NCBI RefSeq assembly: GCF_025943985.1
Contig: NZ_JAPCWE010000007.1
Coordinates: 1-64,000, forward strand
DNA from: Anaerorudis cellulosivorans
GTDB lineage: Bacteria > Bacteroidota > Bacteroidia > Bacteroidales > Dysgonomonadaceae
DNA: 64,000 bases
Direction of reading: 5' to 3'
Positions within the stretch are counted from its first letter, which is position 1. Every line of letters begins with the position of its first letter. This document shows, in pieces, positions 37,201 through 45,531 of the stretch. The notes beneath the pieces are model-generated. The model saw nothing but the letters and a program-made list of their open reading frames with translations. It was not told where the DNA came from and ran no database searches. Made by a program: the position numbers and the translations under genes.

Positions 37201-37645
37201 CAACGTTAACCCCTATCAACAACTCTCCTTTCGTATCATATACGCGGCCGGTTATCGTTCTTTTATTTTGCTGTTGAACGCTATTTCCCTTTGCTGTTTT
37301 TTCGAGAAAAATATATTTTCCCGATATTTTATAGGAAAGGGATGTGTTAGTGACCAATTGATCAAGGATCTCTTTAATATCCTGATTTTTTAAATCGAGA
37401 TTAAAACGAAGAGAATTGTCGATATCTTCGTTCTGATAGAAAAAAGTGTAGTCCGACTGTTTCTCGATAACGGATATCACTTCTTTAAGGGTGGCATCGT
37501 TCGCTTTAACGGTTATTTTTTCGGTTTGTGCATATCCTGCGGCAAAAGCATTACACATGCTCACCAACAAAAAAATAATTATACATTTCATAGTCAAAAA
37601 TAAGCTCCCTGATGGAAACGGAAGTAAGATTCGTAATTTATTCAT
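34268..37645 (-). CDS. SusC/RagA family TonB-dependent transporter with STN domain
   Basis: 1125 residues. A signal peptide (to about AAGYAQ, residue 39) is followed by an STN/secretin-like domain (ITVKANDATLKEVISVIEKQ, about 43-110) that marks transporters signalling to a FecR/ECF-sigma pair. A carboxypeptidase-like beta-sandwich (ITGRVYDTKGELLIGVNV, about 130-205), the SusC-type plug (LILVDGIER, GVRGANGVIIITTKRG) and the 22-strand barrel ending in an aromatic F follow. It should import oligosaccharides across the outer membrane. Expression is probably controlled by the FecR and sigma factor encoded upstream on the same strand. Confidence 0.96.
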   Translation of the reverse strand: MNKLRILLPFPSGSLFLTMKCIIIFLLVSMCNAFAAGYAQTEKITVKANDATLKEVISVIEKQSDYTFFYQNEDIDNSLRFNLDLKNQDIKEILDQLVTNTSLSYKISGKYIFLEKTAKGNSVQQQNKRTITGRVYDTKGELLIGVNVVEVGTTNGTVTDVNGTYRISVTTPKPVLKFTYIGFKEKEVPVGGGNILDVQLEEDISELQEVVVVGHGTQKKVSVVGSITTIKPEELQIGTTRSISNNLAGQLAGIIGVQRSGEPGYDNSQFWIRGISSFAGNNNPLILVDGIERSLNNIDPAEIESFSILKDAAASAVYGVRGANGVIIITTKRGQIGKPAINVRVEQAATALGKLPTFIGSPEYLSLLNEIAIDEGKLPRYSEDIIEKYRTGEDPELYPNVNWIDAITDDYGYNTRANFTVSGGSDVLRYSLVTSYYGEKGIITRDKRQEWDSSSRLNRYNVRSNVDVNITPTTLFRVNIGGYLQERVRSPQSVDDLFGLAFDTPPFVHPPIYSSGEIPVVPERANPWALATQLGYETFSHNQIESSASMEQDFKFLLPGLKARVLFSFDRYSGNGVQRSKTPDYYNPAVGRKEDGSLDLVIYRYGQLFLGHSTSAEWGNKSTYLEGSLNYDQIFNEKHAIGLMFLYNQRSFEDGSALPYRNQGIAARASYTFNNKYVGEFNFGYNGSENFAKGHRFGFFPSVAVGWLLSEEAFMEPYRNTFSKIKLRASYGLVGNDQLGQNRGDYRFAYLTTIGDTGGYTWGVDNDYWRAGRWEGQVGVQNLTWEKVKKANIGLELGLWNSIELQVDGFKDHRYDIFMQRRTIPSSAGFIQTPFANYGKVDNRGVDISLTANKQVTKDFQFVMRGTFTYAKNEITEQDEPLGVIGTNRARTGHSIGQIFGLIDDGLFTDDDFVTNESGELELVPGIPKHTFAPVRPGDIKYKDINEDGLINSLDECPIGGTVDPQIVYGFGASVLYKQIDFSFFFQGNGKTYRIIGGNNFIPGSGDGSMGNIYDNYQDRWTVDNPSQDVFWPRLSSYNHANNTQSSTWWLKDMSMLRLKNIEIGYSFPKQTVLPNYIKSARIFLAGSNLLQFSKFNLWDPEIGFSNGLRYPIMKSASIGLEIDF

Positions 37646-37739
37646 ATATTTGCGTGTTTTTGATTGAGTTATATATAACCATTCCGATAGTTTGCAGACA
37701 TGGAGGAACGGTTATCGATTAATTGATTAAAAACGCTGA

Positions 37740-37772
37740 GAATCGGGTAATCAGCCTTGCTATTCCCGATTC
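37740..37772. repeat. 8-bp perfect inverted repeat in the fecR-susC gap
   Basis: GAATCGGG (37740-37747) and CCCGATTC (37765-37772) are separated by 17 nt, 68-100 bp after fecR and about 95 bp before susC. On the plus strand a T-run follows, but no plus-strand gene ends here. It may be an attenuator or an operator of the transporter genes. Confidence 0.45.
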
Positions 37773-37840
37773 TTTTTTCCTTATCATGTTTTTCCCATAG
37801 CAATTTGATTTTAAAATAATTCAACCATATCATTTCCCGG

Positions 37841-38857
37841 TCACCTTCTTTGCAAAACAATCGTATCATTTCGAAAACGATACTCGAATTGTCCTTTAAA
37901 ATTGATGATCTGTATAATTTCCTCTATCGTTTGTGATGAAGAAAATTTACCGGTGTATTTTTCTTTTCGACTTTTTTCGTCCGGAATAACAATGGTTACA
38001 TCGAACATCTTTTCCAGCCGCCCCGTAATTTGTTCTAACGGTACGTCTTCAAAAGAATACGTTCCCGTTGTCCAAGATAAGATATCATCCGGATTGACCT
38101 CTCTAAGCGTTATATAGCCGGTATTTTTATCCAACAGCACTTGTTGCTTCGGCGTTAATACCATGCGGTTTTTTACGGTATGCGATGCATCGAATGTTTT
38201 CAATTCAATCTTTCCTTTTATCAATGTTGTAGCGGCAAAAGCATCGACAGAATAATCCATCACGTTAAATTGCGTTCCCAACACCACGATTTGTTGTTTG
38301 TCGCTTTGCACCTCAAAAGACCTTCCGTCGTTTTTCACATCAAATATGGCCTCTCCATCAAGGTAAACTTGACGCTTTTTCCCTGTGAATCTTTTTGGAT
38401 ATTTCAGAAAAGAAGATACATTCAATTGCACTGTGGAACCGTCCGGCAGTTGAACAAGTTGAACTTGATCAGAAGAGGTTGTCCGCACTTCAACCCATAC
38501 GGAATTTTGTTTCATCCGGCCATAAAACAACGAAGCGCCGACAATCAATAACCCTGCAAAAATAGCGGCAACTGCTTGCCATCGATTCAATTTTACACGC
38601 TTATTTTTTATAGTTGTGGATTGAAAGATGTGTTGGGGATTATTCTCCAATTTATTCATGAGCCTGTTCCAACTTGCTTTCATTTCCTCGCTATCCGGCA
38701 TCAAACCACCCTTTCGGTGATCATATATATCTTTTAACTGAAAAAACAAATCTTTGTTTTCGGATGAAGAATGAAACCATTCGGAAAAAAAAGCCATTTC
38801 TTCTTCCGAAACATCATTTTGTAACACGTGGATAATAATTTGCTGTATATCTTTCAT
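37841..38857 (-). CDS. FecR family anti-sigma factor
   Basis: 338 residues. An N-terminal cytoplasmic anti-sigma region (about 1-90), one membrane span (WQAVAAIFAGLLIVGASLFYG, about 93-113), then the periplasmic FecR domain (VQLPDGSTVQLNVSSFLKYP, GEAIFDVKNDGRSFEV) and a C-terminal DUF4974 (YSFEDVPLEQITGRLEKMFD..) that contacts the STN domain of the cognate SusC. It holds the ECF sigma factor until the transporter senses its ligand. Located 122 bp after the sigma gene and 195 bp before susC. Confidence 0.95.
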   Translation of the reverse strand: MKDIQQIIIHVLQNDVSEEEMAFFSEWFHSSSENKDLFFQLKDIYDHRKGGLMPDSEEMKASWNRLMNKLENNPQHIFQSTTIKNKRVKLNRWQAVAAIFAGLLIVGASLFYGRMKQNSVWVEVRTTSSDQVQLVQLPDGSTVQLNVSSFLKYPKRFTGKKRQVYLDGEAIFDVKNDGRSFEVQSDKQQIVVLGTQFNVMDYSVDAFAATTLIKGKIELKTFDASHTVKNRMVLTPKQQVLLDKNTGYITLREVNPDDILSWTTGTYSFEDVPLEQITGRLEKMFDVTIVIPDEKSRKEKYTGKFSSSQTIEEIIQIINFKGQFEYRFRNDTIVLQRR

Positions 38858-38979
38858 TTAAATCGAAATATCTACTTACTCGTTTTAGTCGCATCCTTTA
38901 TCCGGATACCACCCGCTTTCAATATATACGATTATAAAAAAGAAATTACGTATTCTTTTTCAAAGAAATTTACAAAATA

Positions 38980-39543
38980 TTACCAAAAAAGGGAAAATAA
39001 TAAAACCAAAACCGGTATTAAATGGTCACGGATTATTTTTAAAGCCTTATAAACCTGTGTGTCTACCGTTCTTACAGAGATATTAAGTTGAGTAGCAATA
39101 TCGGAATGCTTTTGTTCTTCTAAATAAGCTTTTACAAAGATTTCTTTACATTTTGGCGGAAGCCGGTCAATAACAGTGTAAACAGCATTTATTTTCTCTT
39201 CTTGATCAAGAAAAGTTTCGTAAGAATCGTTCCACTCCAATTCTTCCATTTTCAATTCATTAAAAGCTTTGTCTACAAAACTTTCTTCCACCGCTTTATG
39301 TTTGAGAAAATCATAACAGGCATTCCGAACCATACGAAAAAGATACGGATTATCCTCTTCGCGAAAATCAATCTCAGGCTTTTCGTGCCAAAGTTTTAAA
39401 AATATATCGTGTACAATATCTTCGGCAACCACATCATCTACAAATTTTCGAGCATAAAAAATTAATTTTGGAGCTTGCTGTAAATAGAGTTTTTCAAATT
39501 GTTCAATAGTTATGATTCCCAATTTCTGATCCTTATCCCACAT
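38980..39543 (-). CDS. ECF RNA polymerase sigma factor (FecI/RpoE-like)
   Basis: 187 residues. Sigma region 2 (AEDIVHDIFLKLWHEKPEI with the -10-binding helix, about 40-60; FRMVRNACYDFLKH) and region 4 (RLPPKCKEIFVKAY.., HSDIATQLNISVRTVDTQVYKALKII helix-turn-helix, about 125-170) are complete. The last 12 residues are hydrophobic (VLVLLFSLFW), as often in Bacteroidetes ECF factors. It should drive the susCD genes when released by the FecR protein. Confidence 0.93.
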   Translation of the reverse strand: MWDKDQKLGIITIEQFEKLYLQQAPKLIFYARKFVDDVVAEDIVHDIFLKLWHEKPEIDFREEDNPYLFRMVRNACYDFLKHKAVEESFVDKAFNELKMEELEWNDSYETFLDQEEKINAVYTVIDRLPPKCKEIFVKAYLEEQKHSDIATQLNISVRTVDTQVYKALKIIRDHLIPVLVLLFSLFW

Positions 39544-39716
39544 TTTAGCACAATTAAAACCTCATTTTAGAGTTTTGTCTAAAAAGAATAATGTTACCCC
39601 TCAATTTATAAAAGTTTATCTACCTTGCTATATTTAGCACCTGATTTCTTAAGAATTTCTAAAGTAATTGAGGATAACAATATCATACAATGCAATAAAT
39701 AGCCCTTTTAACTATT

Positions 39717-40868
39717 CTAATACCTTTTTAGGAGAGTTAATAATTCGCGGTCAAGTTGATGTCCATACCAATCTTCATATTTCACATCTTTCCGACCGGA
39801 ATCGAGAATGCCGAAATCGCCCCGAAAATTCCAAAGCGCATAACCAATTCCATGCTGAGTAAGGATATCGAGCACATCTTCAAACCAAGCTAAAAATACT
39901 TCATGAGGTGTTTCTTTCCAACAACCACATTCACCACAATGCACGCCAACACCCTTATTCACGGCATCAATCCAAGGGGCATAAAACTCTTCAAGGGTTT
40001 TTCTATTGAAATATTTTCCGTCAATAGTGCCCGGCCATACCGGTTTAGGAGCCTCATCCGGATTTTTCCATACCCACGGAGCCCGATAATGTGAAATATA
40101 ATGAGGATAGTATCCCCGACAACTTTGTCCGATATCGAGGTCGAAAATCTCAGGGACAGGATCGTTTCCCACATTATTTCCATCGGCAATAACCAAATGC
40201 TGAGGATTATGCTGACGTATGGCATTTAAGGATTTTTGAGCCACTTCGCGATAAAGCTGACCGGGAACGGGACCTCTCTGTGAGTGTTGATCGTTCATAT
40301 CTTCACGTAGACAAGGCTCATTCACCAGATCAAAACTTATTTCTCGAGGCGAAAGGTCCTTAAATCGTTTGGCCCACATGCTCCAGTGTTCATAGAAAGC
40401 TTCCTGCGCTTCCTTATCCTTCCACAGATTATACGGTTCATTAAATCCCGCATTCACGCAAAAACCCGGGGCGCGGTGCAAATTTAAACTCACATGCAAT
40501 CCACAATCATTTGCTCTTTCTACCAGCGACCGAATATTGTCTATTTCCTTTTCGTCGAAATGAAGTACATCATCCGGCGTAATATCTTTCGACGGATCAA
40601 AAATAATGTATCGCGGATAGGCTATCGGAAGACGTACAAAATCGAAACCCCAGTCGGCCATCCATTTCAAATCCTGGTCAGTGGTTACCGAACCGCCGGC
40701 TTCGCGATAAGGAGAAAAATAGTCGAGCAAATTAAAACCGCGCCAACGAGGCAACTTGTTTTTGGTTGAGTAAAAAAGATTTTCGGCAGTTGCCGATCCT
40801 GTTACACCCACACCTGCAGCAATCATACCCATGCCAAGGGTTCGAATAAAATTTCTTCGCTTCATCAT
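39717..40868 (-). CDS. GH5-like cellulase/mannanase with twin-arginine signal
   Basis: 383 residues. The N-terminus MMKRRNFIRTLGMGMIAAG is a twin-arginine (Tat) signal (R-R-x-F-I-R) with the hydrophobic core to about residue 28 (SATA-EN). The mature TIM barrel is of clan GH-A, family GH5-like: GFDFVRLPIAYP, acid/base E184 in DLVNEP, HYRAPWVW and nucleophile E313 in HCGECGCW. It would be exported folded through TatAC. The start codon is 9 bp beyond the ftsE stop, so it may be co-transcribed with ftsE; the sigma gene of the polysaccharide locus lies 173 bp downstream. Substrate inferred as a beta-mannan/glucan; not proven. Confidence 0.88.
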   Translation of the reverse strand: MMKRRNFIRTLGMGMIAAGVGVTGSATAENLFYSTKNKLPRWRGFNLLDYFSPYREAGGSVTTDQDLKWMADWGFDFVRLPIAYPRYIIFDPSKDITPDDVLHFDEKEIDNIRSLVERANDCGLHVSLNLHRAPGFCVNAGFNEPYNLWKDKEAQEAFYEHWSMWAKRFKDLSPREISFDLVNEPCLREDMNDQHSQRGPVPGQLYREVAQKSLNAIRQHNPQHLVIADGNNVGNDPVPEIFDLDIGQSCRGYYPHYISHYRAPWVWKNPDEAPKPVWPGTIDGKYFNRKTLEEFYAPWIDAVNKGVGVHCGECGCWKETPHEVFLAWFEDVLDILTQHGIGYALWNFRGDFGILDSGRKDVKYEDWYGHQLDRELLTLLKRY

Positions 40869-40876
40869 TATAAGGT

Positions 40877-41560
40877 TTAAGGAGTTTGATTCAGGTCAAC
40901 AAGATGCATGTTTTCGCACCGCATGATTTTCCCGGGAAATGTCTGCACAATCGAATAATTATGGGTAGCCATTATCACCGCCGTACCTTTTCGTGAAATC
41001 GTATGCAACAACGCCACAATCTGCGATCCGGTTTCGGGATCTAAATTGCCCGTAGGTTCATCCGCCAAAATAAGAGGAGGCGAATTGAGCAATGCCCGTG
41101 CAATAACCACTCGTTGTTGCTCACCCCCCGAGAGTTCGTGCGGCATTTTATACGCTTTGTTCTGCATGCCCACCTGCACCAACACTTCGTGAATACGATC
41201 CTTAATCATGGATTTATTTTTCCATTCCGTGGCACGCAAAACAAATTCCAGATTTTTTTCTACCGATCGGTCGATGAGCAACTGAAAATCTTGAAAGACA
41301 ATGCCGATTTTTCGCCTCAAATAAGGAACATTTTTCCGTTTGATCTTCTGCAAACAATAATCGAAAACCTGTGCATCGCCCGACTCGATGGGGATTTCGG
41401 CATACATACTCTTCAGCAGGGTACTCTTCCCCGACCCTACTTTCCCGATTACATAAAGAAAATCACCCCGGTTGACCGTGAGATTCACCTCGCGCAAAAT
41501 CGTGTTTTCCTCTCTGTTGAGAACTACATCCGTATATTTTACAAGTAATTCTTCACTCAT
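40877..41560 (-). CDS. ftsE: FtsE-like ABC transporter ATPase
   Basis: 227 residues from ATG 41560 ([11 protein letters not shown]); two ATGs 6 and 9 bp upstream also lie in frame and overlap the preceding stop. Walker [10 protein letters not shown] (about 40-48), Q-loop IVFQDFQLL, signature [15 protein letters not shown] (about 142-156), Walker [18 protein letters not shown]-loop ATHN. The pattern, including the F-Q-D-F-x-L-L Q-loop, is that of the cell-division ATPase FtsE, which with FtsX controls wall hydrolases. No ftsX is adjacent. It overlaps or abuts the DUF4870 gene. Confidence 0.85.
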   Translation of the reverse strand: MSEELLVKYTDVVLNREENTILREVNLTVNRGDFLYVIGKVGSGKSTLLKSMYAEIPIESGDAQVFDYCLQKIKRKNVPYLRRKIGIVFQDFQLLIDRSVEKNLEFVLRATEWKNKSMIKDRIHEVLVQVGMQNKAYKMPHELSGGEQQRVVIARALLNSPPLILADEPTGNLDPETGSQIVALLHTISRKGTAVIMATHNYSIVQTFPGKIMRCENMHLVDLNQTP

Positions 41561-41565
41561 TATCA

Positions 41566-42036
41566 TCATTTAATAAATTCTATCGTCAACGGGTACTTCC
41601 AATCTTCGCCATTGTTGACTTTAACCGCTGCGATTATAACAAATACGATATAAAGAATACCTACCACTACGGCCAACGGAATACCGATGATGGTAATACA
41701 AAGGATGGCCGTATAAATAATAAAACTGATAATGAAATTCATGATGTTTTTTCCGTGCTTGTCCACCTTTGGATTTACCTCTTTATTGGCAATCCACATG
41801 ATAAGAGGAATAATAAACCCGATCAAAGGTGCCAGAAACCCCGCAAGCTGAGAAATGTGCATCAACGTAAGGTAGCTTTTTTCGTCCAATCCGAACAACG
41901 GCTTCTTAAACCCTCCCGAAGTATCGGATTTCTCCTCTTCGTTCAATATTTTTGCCTTTTCGCGTTCATATTCTTCCTCCGTAATGCTGCCTTTTTCTCT
42001 TAATTCGGCCAGAATTTTTAAATCTTCGTATTTCAT
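41566..42036 (-). CDS. SHOCT-like plus DUF4870 membrane protein
   Basis: 156 residues. An N-terminal short helical hairpin (LAELREKGSITEEEYEREKAKIL, about 9-31) is of the SHOCT type. It is followed by DUF4870: LTLMHISQLAGFLAPLIGFIIPLIMW, NPKVDKHGKNIMNFIISFIIY and a third hydrophobic segment (about 122-142). Tic20-like fold; function unknown. In the same transcript as ftsE. Confidence 0.85.
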   Translation of the reverse strand: MKYEDLKILAELREKGSITEEEYEREKAKILNEEEKSDTSGGFKKPLFGLDEKSYLTLMHISQLAGFLAPLIGFIIPLIMWIANKEVNPKVDKHGKNIMNFIISFIIYTAILCITIIGIPLAVVVGILYIVFVIIAAVKVNNGEDWKYPLTIEFIK

Positions 42037-42132
42037 AGCGACGTGTGTTTTAGGTTGTTAATTGTGAAATTTATTATTTGATATGCGGATTTTTTATTCA
42101 TCAGGATGCGTTTAATCTTATTTTACGTATCG

Positions 42133-42558
42133 TTACAAAGATAACGTTTTTTTGGGTTTATTTCGATAATTGAGAAAGTAAATTGCTCCGACGGTAGCTA
42201 TAAACGCACCCATTACATCGGCAACAAAATCACCCCATTCGGCACTACGTGAAGTAAACACAAATTGCTGCAGCAATTCGATCCCTGCCCCATAAATCAC
42301 AGGAATGAAGAAACACCAAAAAATCCATTTGTTCCGATTCACATTCCCATTAAAAAGGCGATAATAATCGTAATAACAAACGCCGGACAACACAAAAAAC
42401 ATACCGGCATGAACCAGCTTATCCCACGGAAGCAACGGCGGTAAGTCCGGCACCTGTTCTGAACCCAAAATGCACGTTCCCAGAAAAATAATCACTCCTA
42501 TCACTCCAGGAAGGAGCAAATGCCGCAAATATCGGTTTATTGACTGCCACTTTTTCAT
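42133..42558 (-). CDS. VanZ-like family membrane protein
   Basis: 141 residues, four membrane helices. Conserved WDKLVHAGMFFVLSGV (about 45-60), E-L-L-Q-Q-F-V-F-T-S-R-S-A-E-W-G-D-F-V-A-D (about 94-114), the VanZ pattern. Members are of uncertain biochemical role, first noted for teicoplanin resistance. Located 96 bp upstream of the DUF4870 gene, divergent from the S41 protease gene. Confidence 0.85.
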   Translation of the reverse strand: MKKWQSINRYLRHLLLPGVIGVIIFLGTCILGSEQVPDLPPLLPWDKLVHAGMFFVLSGVCYYDYYRLFNGNVNRNKWIFWCFFIPVIYGAGIELLQQFVFTSRSAEWGDFVADVMGAFIATVGAIYFLNYRNKPKKTLSL

Positions 42559-42735
42559 AAAACGCCGTAAAGATACAGAATATTCGAAGTCGTGAATACA
42601 TTTTTAAAAACATATAACGAAAACATTCCTCTAATTTCACAAAAAATTCGTTTCTTTGCCAATTAAGAAAAAACGATTTTTCAACAAAACACCATTAACA
42701 ATTCAAACGTGAAGCAAACCATTAAAATCAGGCAG

Positions 42736-44421
42736 ATGAAAAAAACTTTTTTTACGGTTCTTATTTCCTTTATCTGGCTGTACCTTCCGGCACAGACTAC
42801 ACTGCAACCGAATAAAAATCAACGCTATTTCGACATCAATAAAAATATCGACATCTTCAACTCCGTATTGAAAGAATTGGACATGTTTTATGTCGACAGC
42901 ATAAAAGTGGATAGTCTGATGCAGGGTACCATCCGAAACATGCTTTCCGGGCTCGATCCCTACACCGAATATTACTCCGAAGAAGATATGGACGATTTTC
43001 GATTCATGACTACCGGCGAATATGCAGGAATCGGAGCCGTAATCTCGTACAAAGACGGCCATGTAATCGTCAATGAACCCTACGAAGGACTACCTGCGGC
43101 AAAAGCCGGGTTGAAAGCCGGCGATATTATTCTGGAAATCGACGATAAAGATATGCGGAAAGCAACGGTTCAGGAGGTAAGCAATGCATTAAGAGGCATT
43201 CCGGGCACAACAGTCAAGGTGAAAATTCAGCGTCCCGGCGAAAAGAAGCCCCTCGTTGTGAAAATTGTTCGCGAAAAAATCACCATTCATCCCGTTACCT
43301 ATGCCCATGTCGTAAACGGAAATATCGGGTATTTCCATTTCGGAAGCTTCACCGAAAACAGCGCCAAAGAAGTGAGAAAAACTTTTCTCGATCTAAAAAA
43401 CAAGGGAGCCGAATCCCTTATCATCGACCTCAGAGGAAACGGCGGAGGCATTTTGGAAGAAGCCGTCAGCATCGTAAACATGTTTGTACCCAAAGGTCAG
43501 GAAGTGGTTTCCACCCGAGGAAAAGTTAAACAATGGGACCGCGTCTATCGCACCGACGAACAACCGCTCGATACACTGATCCCCATCACGGTGCTCATCG
43601 ATACCGGATCGGCATCGGCTTCGGAAATCGTTGCCGGATCGCTTCAGGATTTGGACAGAGCCGTCATCATCGGAAACCGTTCCTACGGAAAAGGGTTGGT
43701 GCAAACCACCCGTGGTCTTCCTTATGGAGGCAGCATCAAACTCACGACTTCAAAATACTACATCCCCAGCGGAAGATGCATCCAAACCGTCGATTATTCG
43801 CACCGCAATCCCGATGGCAGTGTGGCGCGGGTACCCGACAGCCTTGCACGTGTTTTTTATACAAAAAACGGTCGTGAAGTACGCGAAGGTGGCGGCATCA
43901 CACCCGACATCATTATCGAAGAAGAACAACTGGGGCGGATCTCCTACTACCTGGTAATGGGAAATATCATTTTCGACTATGTCACCGATTGGGCTTTAAA
44001 ACATCCGACGATTGCTCCCCCCGACAAGTTTGCGTTCACCGATGCCGATTATGAATCCTTCAAGCAATTCGTAAAATCGAAAGATTTCAAATACGATCAG
44101 ATGAGCGCAAAAACAATGCAGACCCTGAAAGAAGTCATGAAATTCGAGGGCTATATGGATGTAGCCGAAGAAGAATTTAAAGCGCTCGAAGCAAAGCTGG
44201 TTCCCGATTTGGATCGCGATCTCGAACTCTTCAAAGATGAGATCAAGGACTTGATCGCCAACGAAATCGTAAAACGGTATTACTATAAAAAAGGCGTACT
44301 CATCTACACCTTACAAAAAGATAATGTGTACCGCAAAGCCATCGAGGTACTCAGCGATGGCGATACCTATCGCCGTATTTTACAGCCGGCCAAGGATTCC
44401 TCATCCGGCAAAAAAGTGTAA
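42736..44421 (+). CDS. S41 family C-terminal processing peptidase
   Basis: 561 residues from ATG 42736 (MKKTFFTVLISFIWL), directly preceding a signal sequence; a GTG at 42709 is also in frame. Periplasmic serine protease of the CtpA/Prc type. A PDZ domain (about 95-170; YAGIGAVIS..GLKAGDIILEIDDKDM), the protease core with LIIDLRGNGGGILEEAV (about 228-244), the serine box GSASASEIVAGSLQD (from residue 291) and the lysine box RSYGKGLVQT (about 319-328). An extended C-terminal helical region follows. Such proteases trim envelope proteins. Starts an operon with the CapA-like gene 10 bp downstream. Confidence 0.92.
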   Translation: MKKTFFTVLISFIWLYLPAQTTLQPNKNQRYFDINKNIDIFNSVLKELDMFYVDSIKVDSLMQGTIRNMLSGLDPYTEYYSEEDMDDFRFMTTGEYAGIGAVISYKDGHVIVNEPYEGLPAAKAGLKAGDIILEIDDKDMRKATVQEVSNALRGIPGTTVKVKIQRPGEKKPLVVKIVREKITIHPVTYAHVVNGNIGYFHFGSFTENSAKEVRKTFLDLKNKGAESLIIDLRGNGGGILEEAVSIVNMFVPKGQEVVSTRGKVKQWDRVYRTDEQPLDTLIPITVLIDTGSASASEIVAGSLQDLDRAVIIGNRSYGKGLVQTTRGLPYGGSIKLTTSKYYIPSGRCIQTVDYSHRNPDGSVARVPDSLARVFYTKNGREVREGGGITPDIIIEEEQLGRISYYLVMGNIIFDYVTDWALKHPTIAPPDKFAFTDADYESFKQFVKSKDFKYDQMSAKTMQTLKEVMKFEGYMDVAEEEFKALEAKLVPDLDRDLELFKDEIKDLIANEIVKRYYYKKGVLIYTLQKDNVYRKAIEVLSDGDTYRRILQPAKDSSSGKKV

Positions 44422-44431
44422 TACAGCATAC

Positions 44432-45517
44432 ATGCAATGGTTGCCTGCTCTCCGGATCTTCGGTTGTCTCTTCCTCTTTTCTATCGGACAATTTGCTGTT
44501 TCACAGGAGAGAAAGGTGAGTCTTTTATTTGCCGGCGATGCTATGCAACACCTGCCTCAAGTATACAGCGCAAAAACAGAAAACGGATACAATTACGATG
44601 CGTGTTTCCATCTGATTAAAGACAACATCGCTTCGGCCGATATTGCATGTGTCAACTTCGAAACCGTATTGGGCGGGAAACCTTACACGGGATACCCCAC
44701 CTTCAGTTCTCCCGACGAGTTTGCATCCGCGTTGAAAAATGCGGGATTCGACATTTTCTTTCTAGCAAACAATCATGCAATGGATGGCGGACAAAAAGGT
44801 CTCGAGCGCACGATAAACGTGCTCGATTCGTTGCAGATAAAACATACGGGCACCTTCAAATCGCCGCACGAACGCACGTTTCGGTACCCGCTCATGCTGA
44901 TCAAAAACGGAATCCGCATTGCTCTGCTGAATTATACCTATAAAACCAACGGAATACCGGTAAAAAAACCAAGCATGGTAAATTTTGCCGACACGTTTCT
45001 CATCAAAAAAGATCTCGAGATAGCCCGACTATACAAGCCCGACATTATTATCGCCAACATGCACTGGGGAGAGGAATACCTCACCTACCCCACGACGGAA
45101 CAGCGAAAAATGGCTCAATTTCTGATCAATAACGGCGTACGGATTGTCGTCGGTCATCATCCCCACGTCGTGCAACCCGTATCCGTTTACCAGAAAGAAA
45201 ATGAGCCGGCAAACGTGGTATATTACTCCCTCGGAAATTTTATTTCAAATCAACAACACCCCCATGCCGACGGAGGCATGATGGCCGAAATCGTTATCCA
45301 TAAAACCTCGGATGAAGCTCCTGTCGAAATCCAATCGCATACCTATTCTTTTATTTGGGTACGGAAATACCGGGATGAGGAAAAAACGAACTATGTGCTC
45401 ATACCGACAACCTTTTCCCCTAAAGCGATTACTCCTCCGGTCAGTAAAGAAGAGAAAGAAACCATGGAAAAGTTTGTTGAGCATGCCGAAAAAACCGTCC
45501 GGAAAACGGTCCCTTAG
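44432..45517 (+). CDS. CapA-family (PgsA-like) metallophosphatase-fold protein
   Basis: 361 residues from ATG 44432, giving a signal sequence (LRIFGCLFLFSIGQFAVSQ). The calcineurin-like CapA fold is shown by FAGDAMQH (about 32-39), ANNHAMDGGQKGLE (about 110-123), NMHWGEEY, VVGHHPHVVQPV and YSLGNFISNQ. Members occur with poly-gamma-glutamate capsule synthesis but most, as here, have no pgsB/C neighbours and act on unknown envelope substrates. Ten bp after the S41 protease, so co-transcribed. Confidence 0.9.
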   Translation: MQWLPALRIFGCLFLFSIGQFAVSQERKVSLLFAGDAMQHLPQVYSAKTENGYNYDACFHLIKDNIASADIACVNFETVLGGKPYTGYPTFSSPDEFASALKNAGFDIFFLANNHAMDGGQKGLERTINVLDSLQIKHTGTFKSPHERTFRYPLMLIKNGIRIALLNYTYKTNGIPVKKPSMVNFADTFLIKKDLEIARLYKPDIIIANMHWGEEYLTYPTTEQRKMAQFLINNGVRIVVGHHPHVVQPVSVYQKENEPANVVYYSLGNFISNQQHPHADGGMMAEIVIHKTSDEAPVEIQSHTYSFIWVRKYRDEEKTNYVLIPTTFSPKAITPPVSKEEKETMEKFVEHAEKTVRKTVP

Positions 45518-45531
45518 CGATTAATGGAGTC

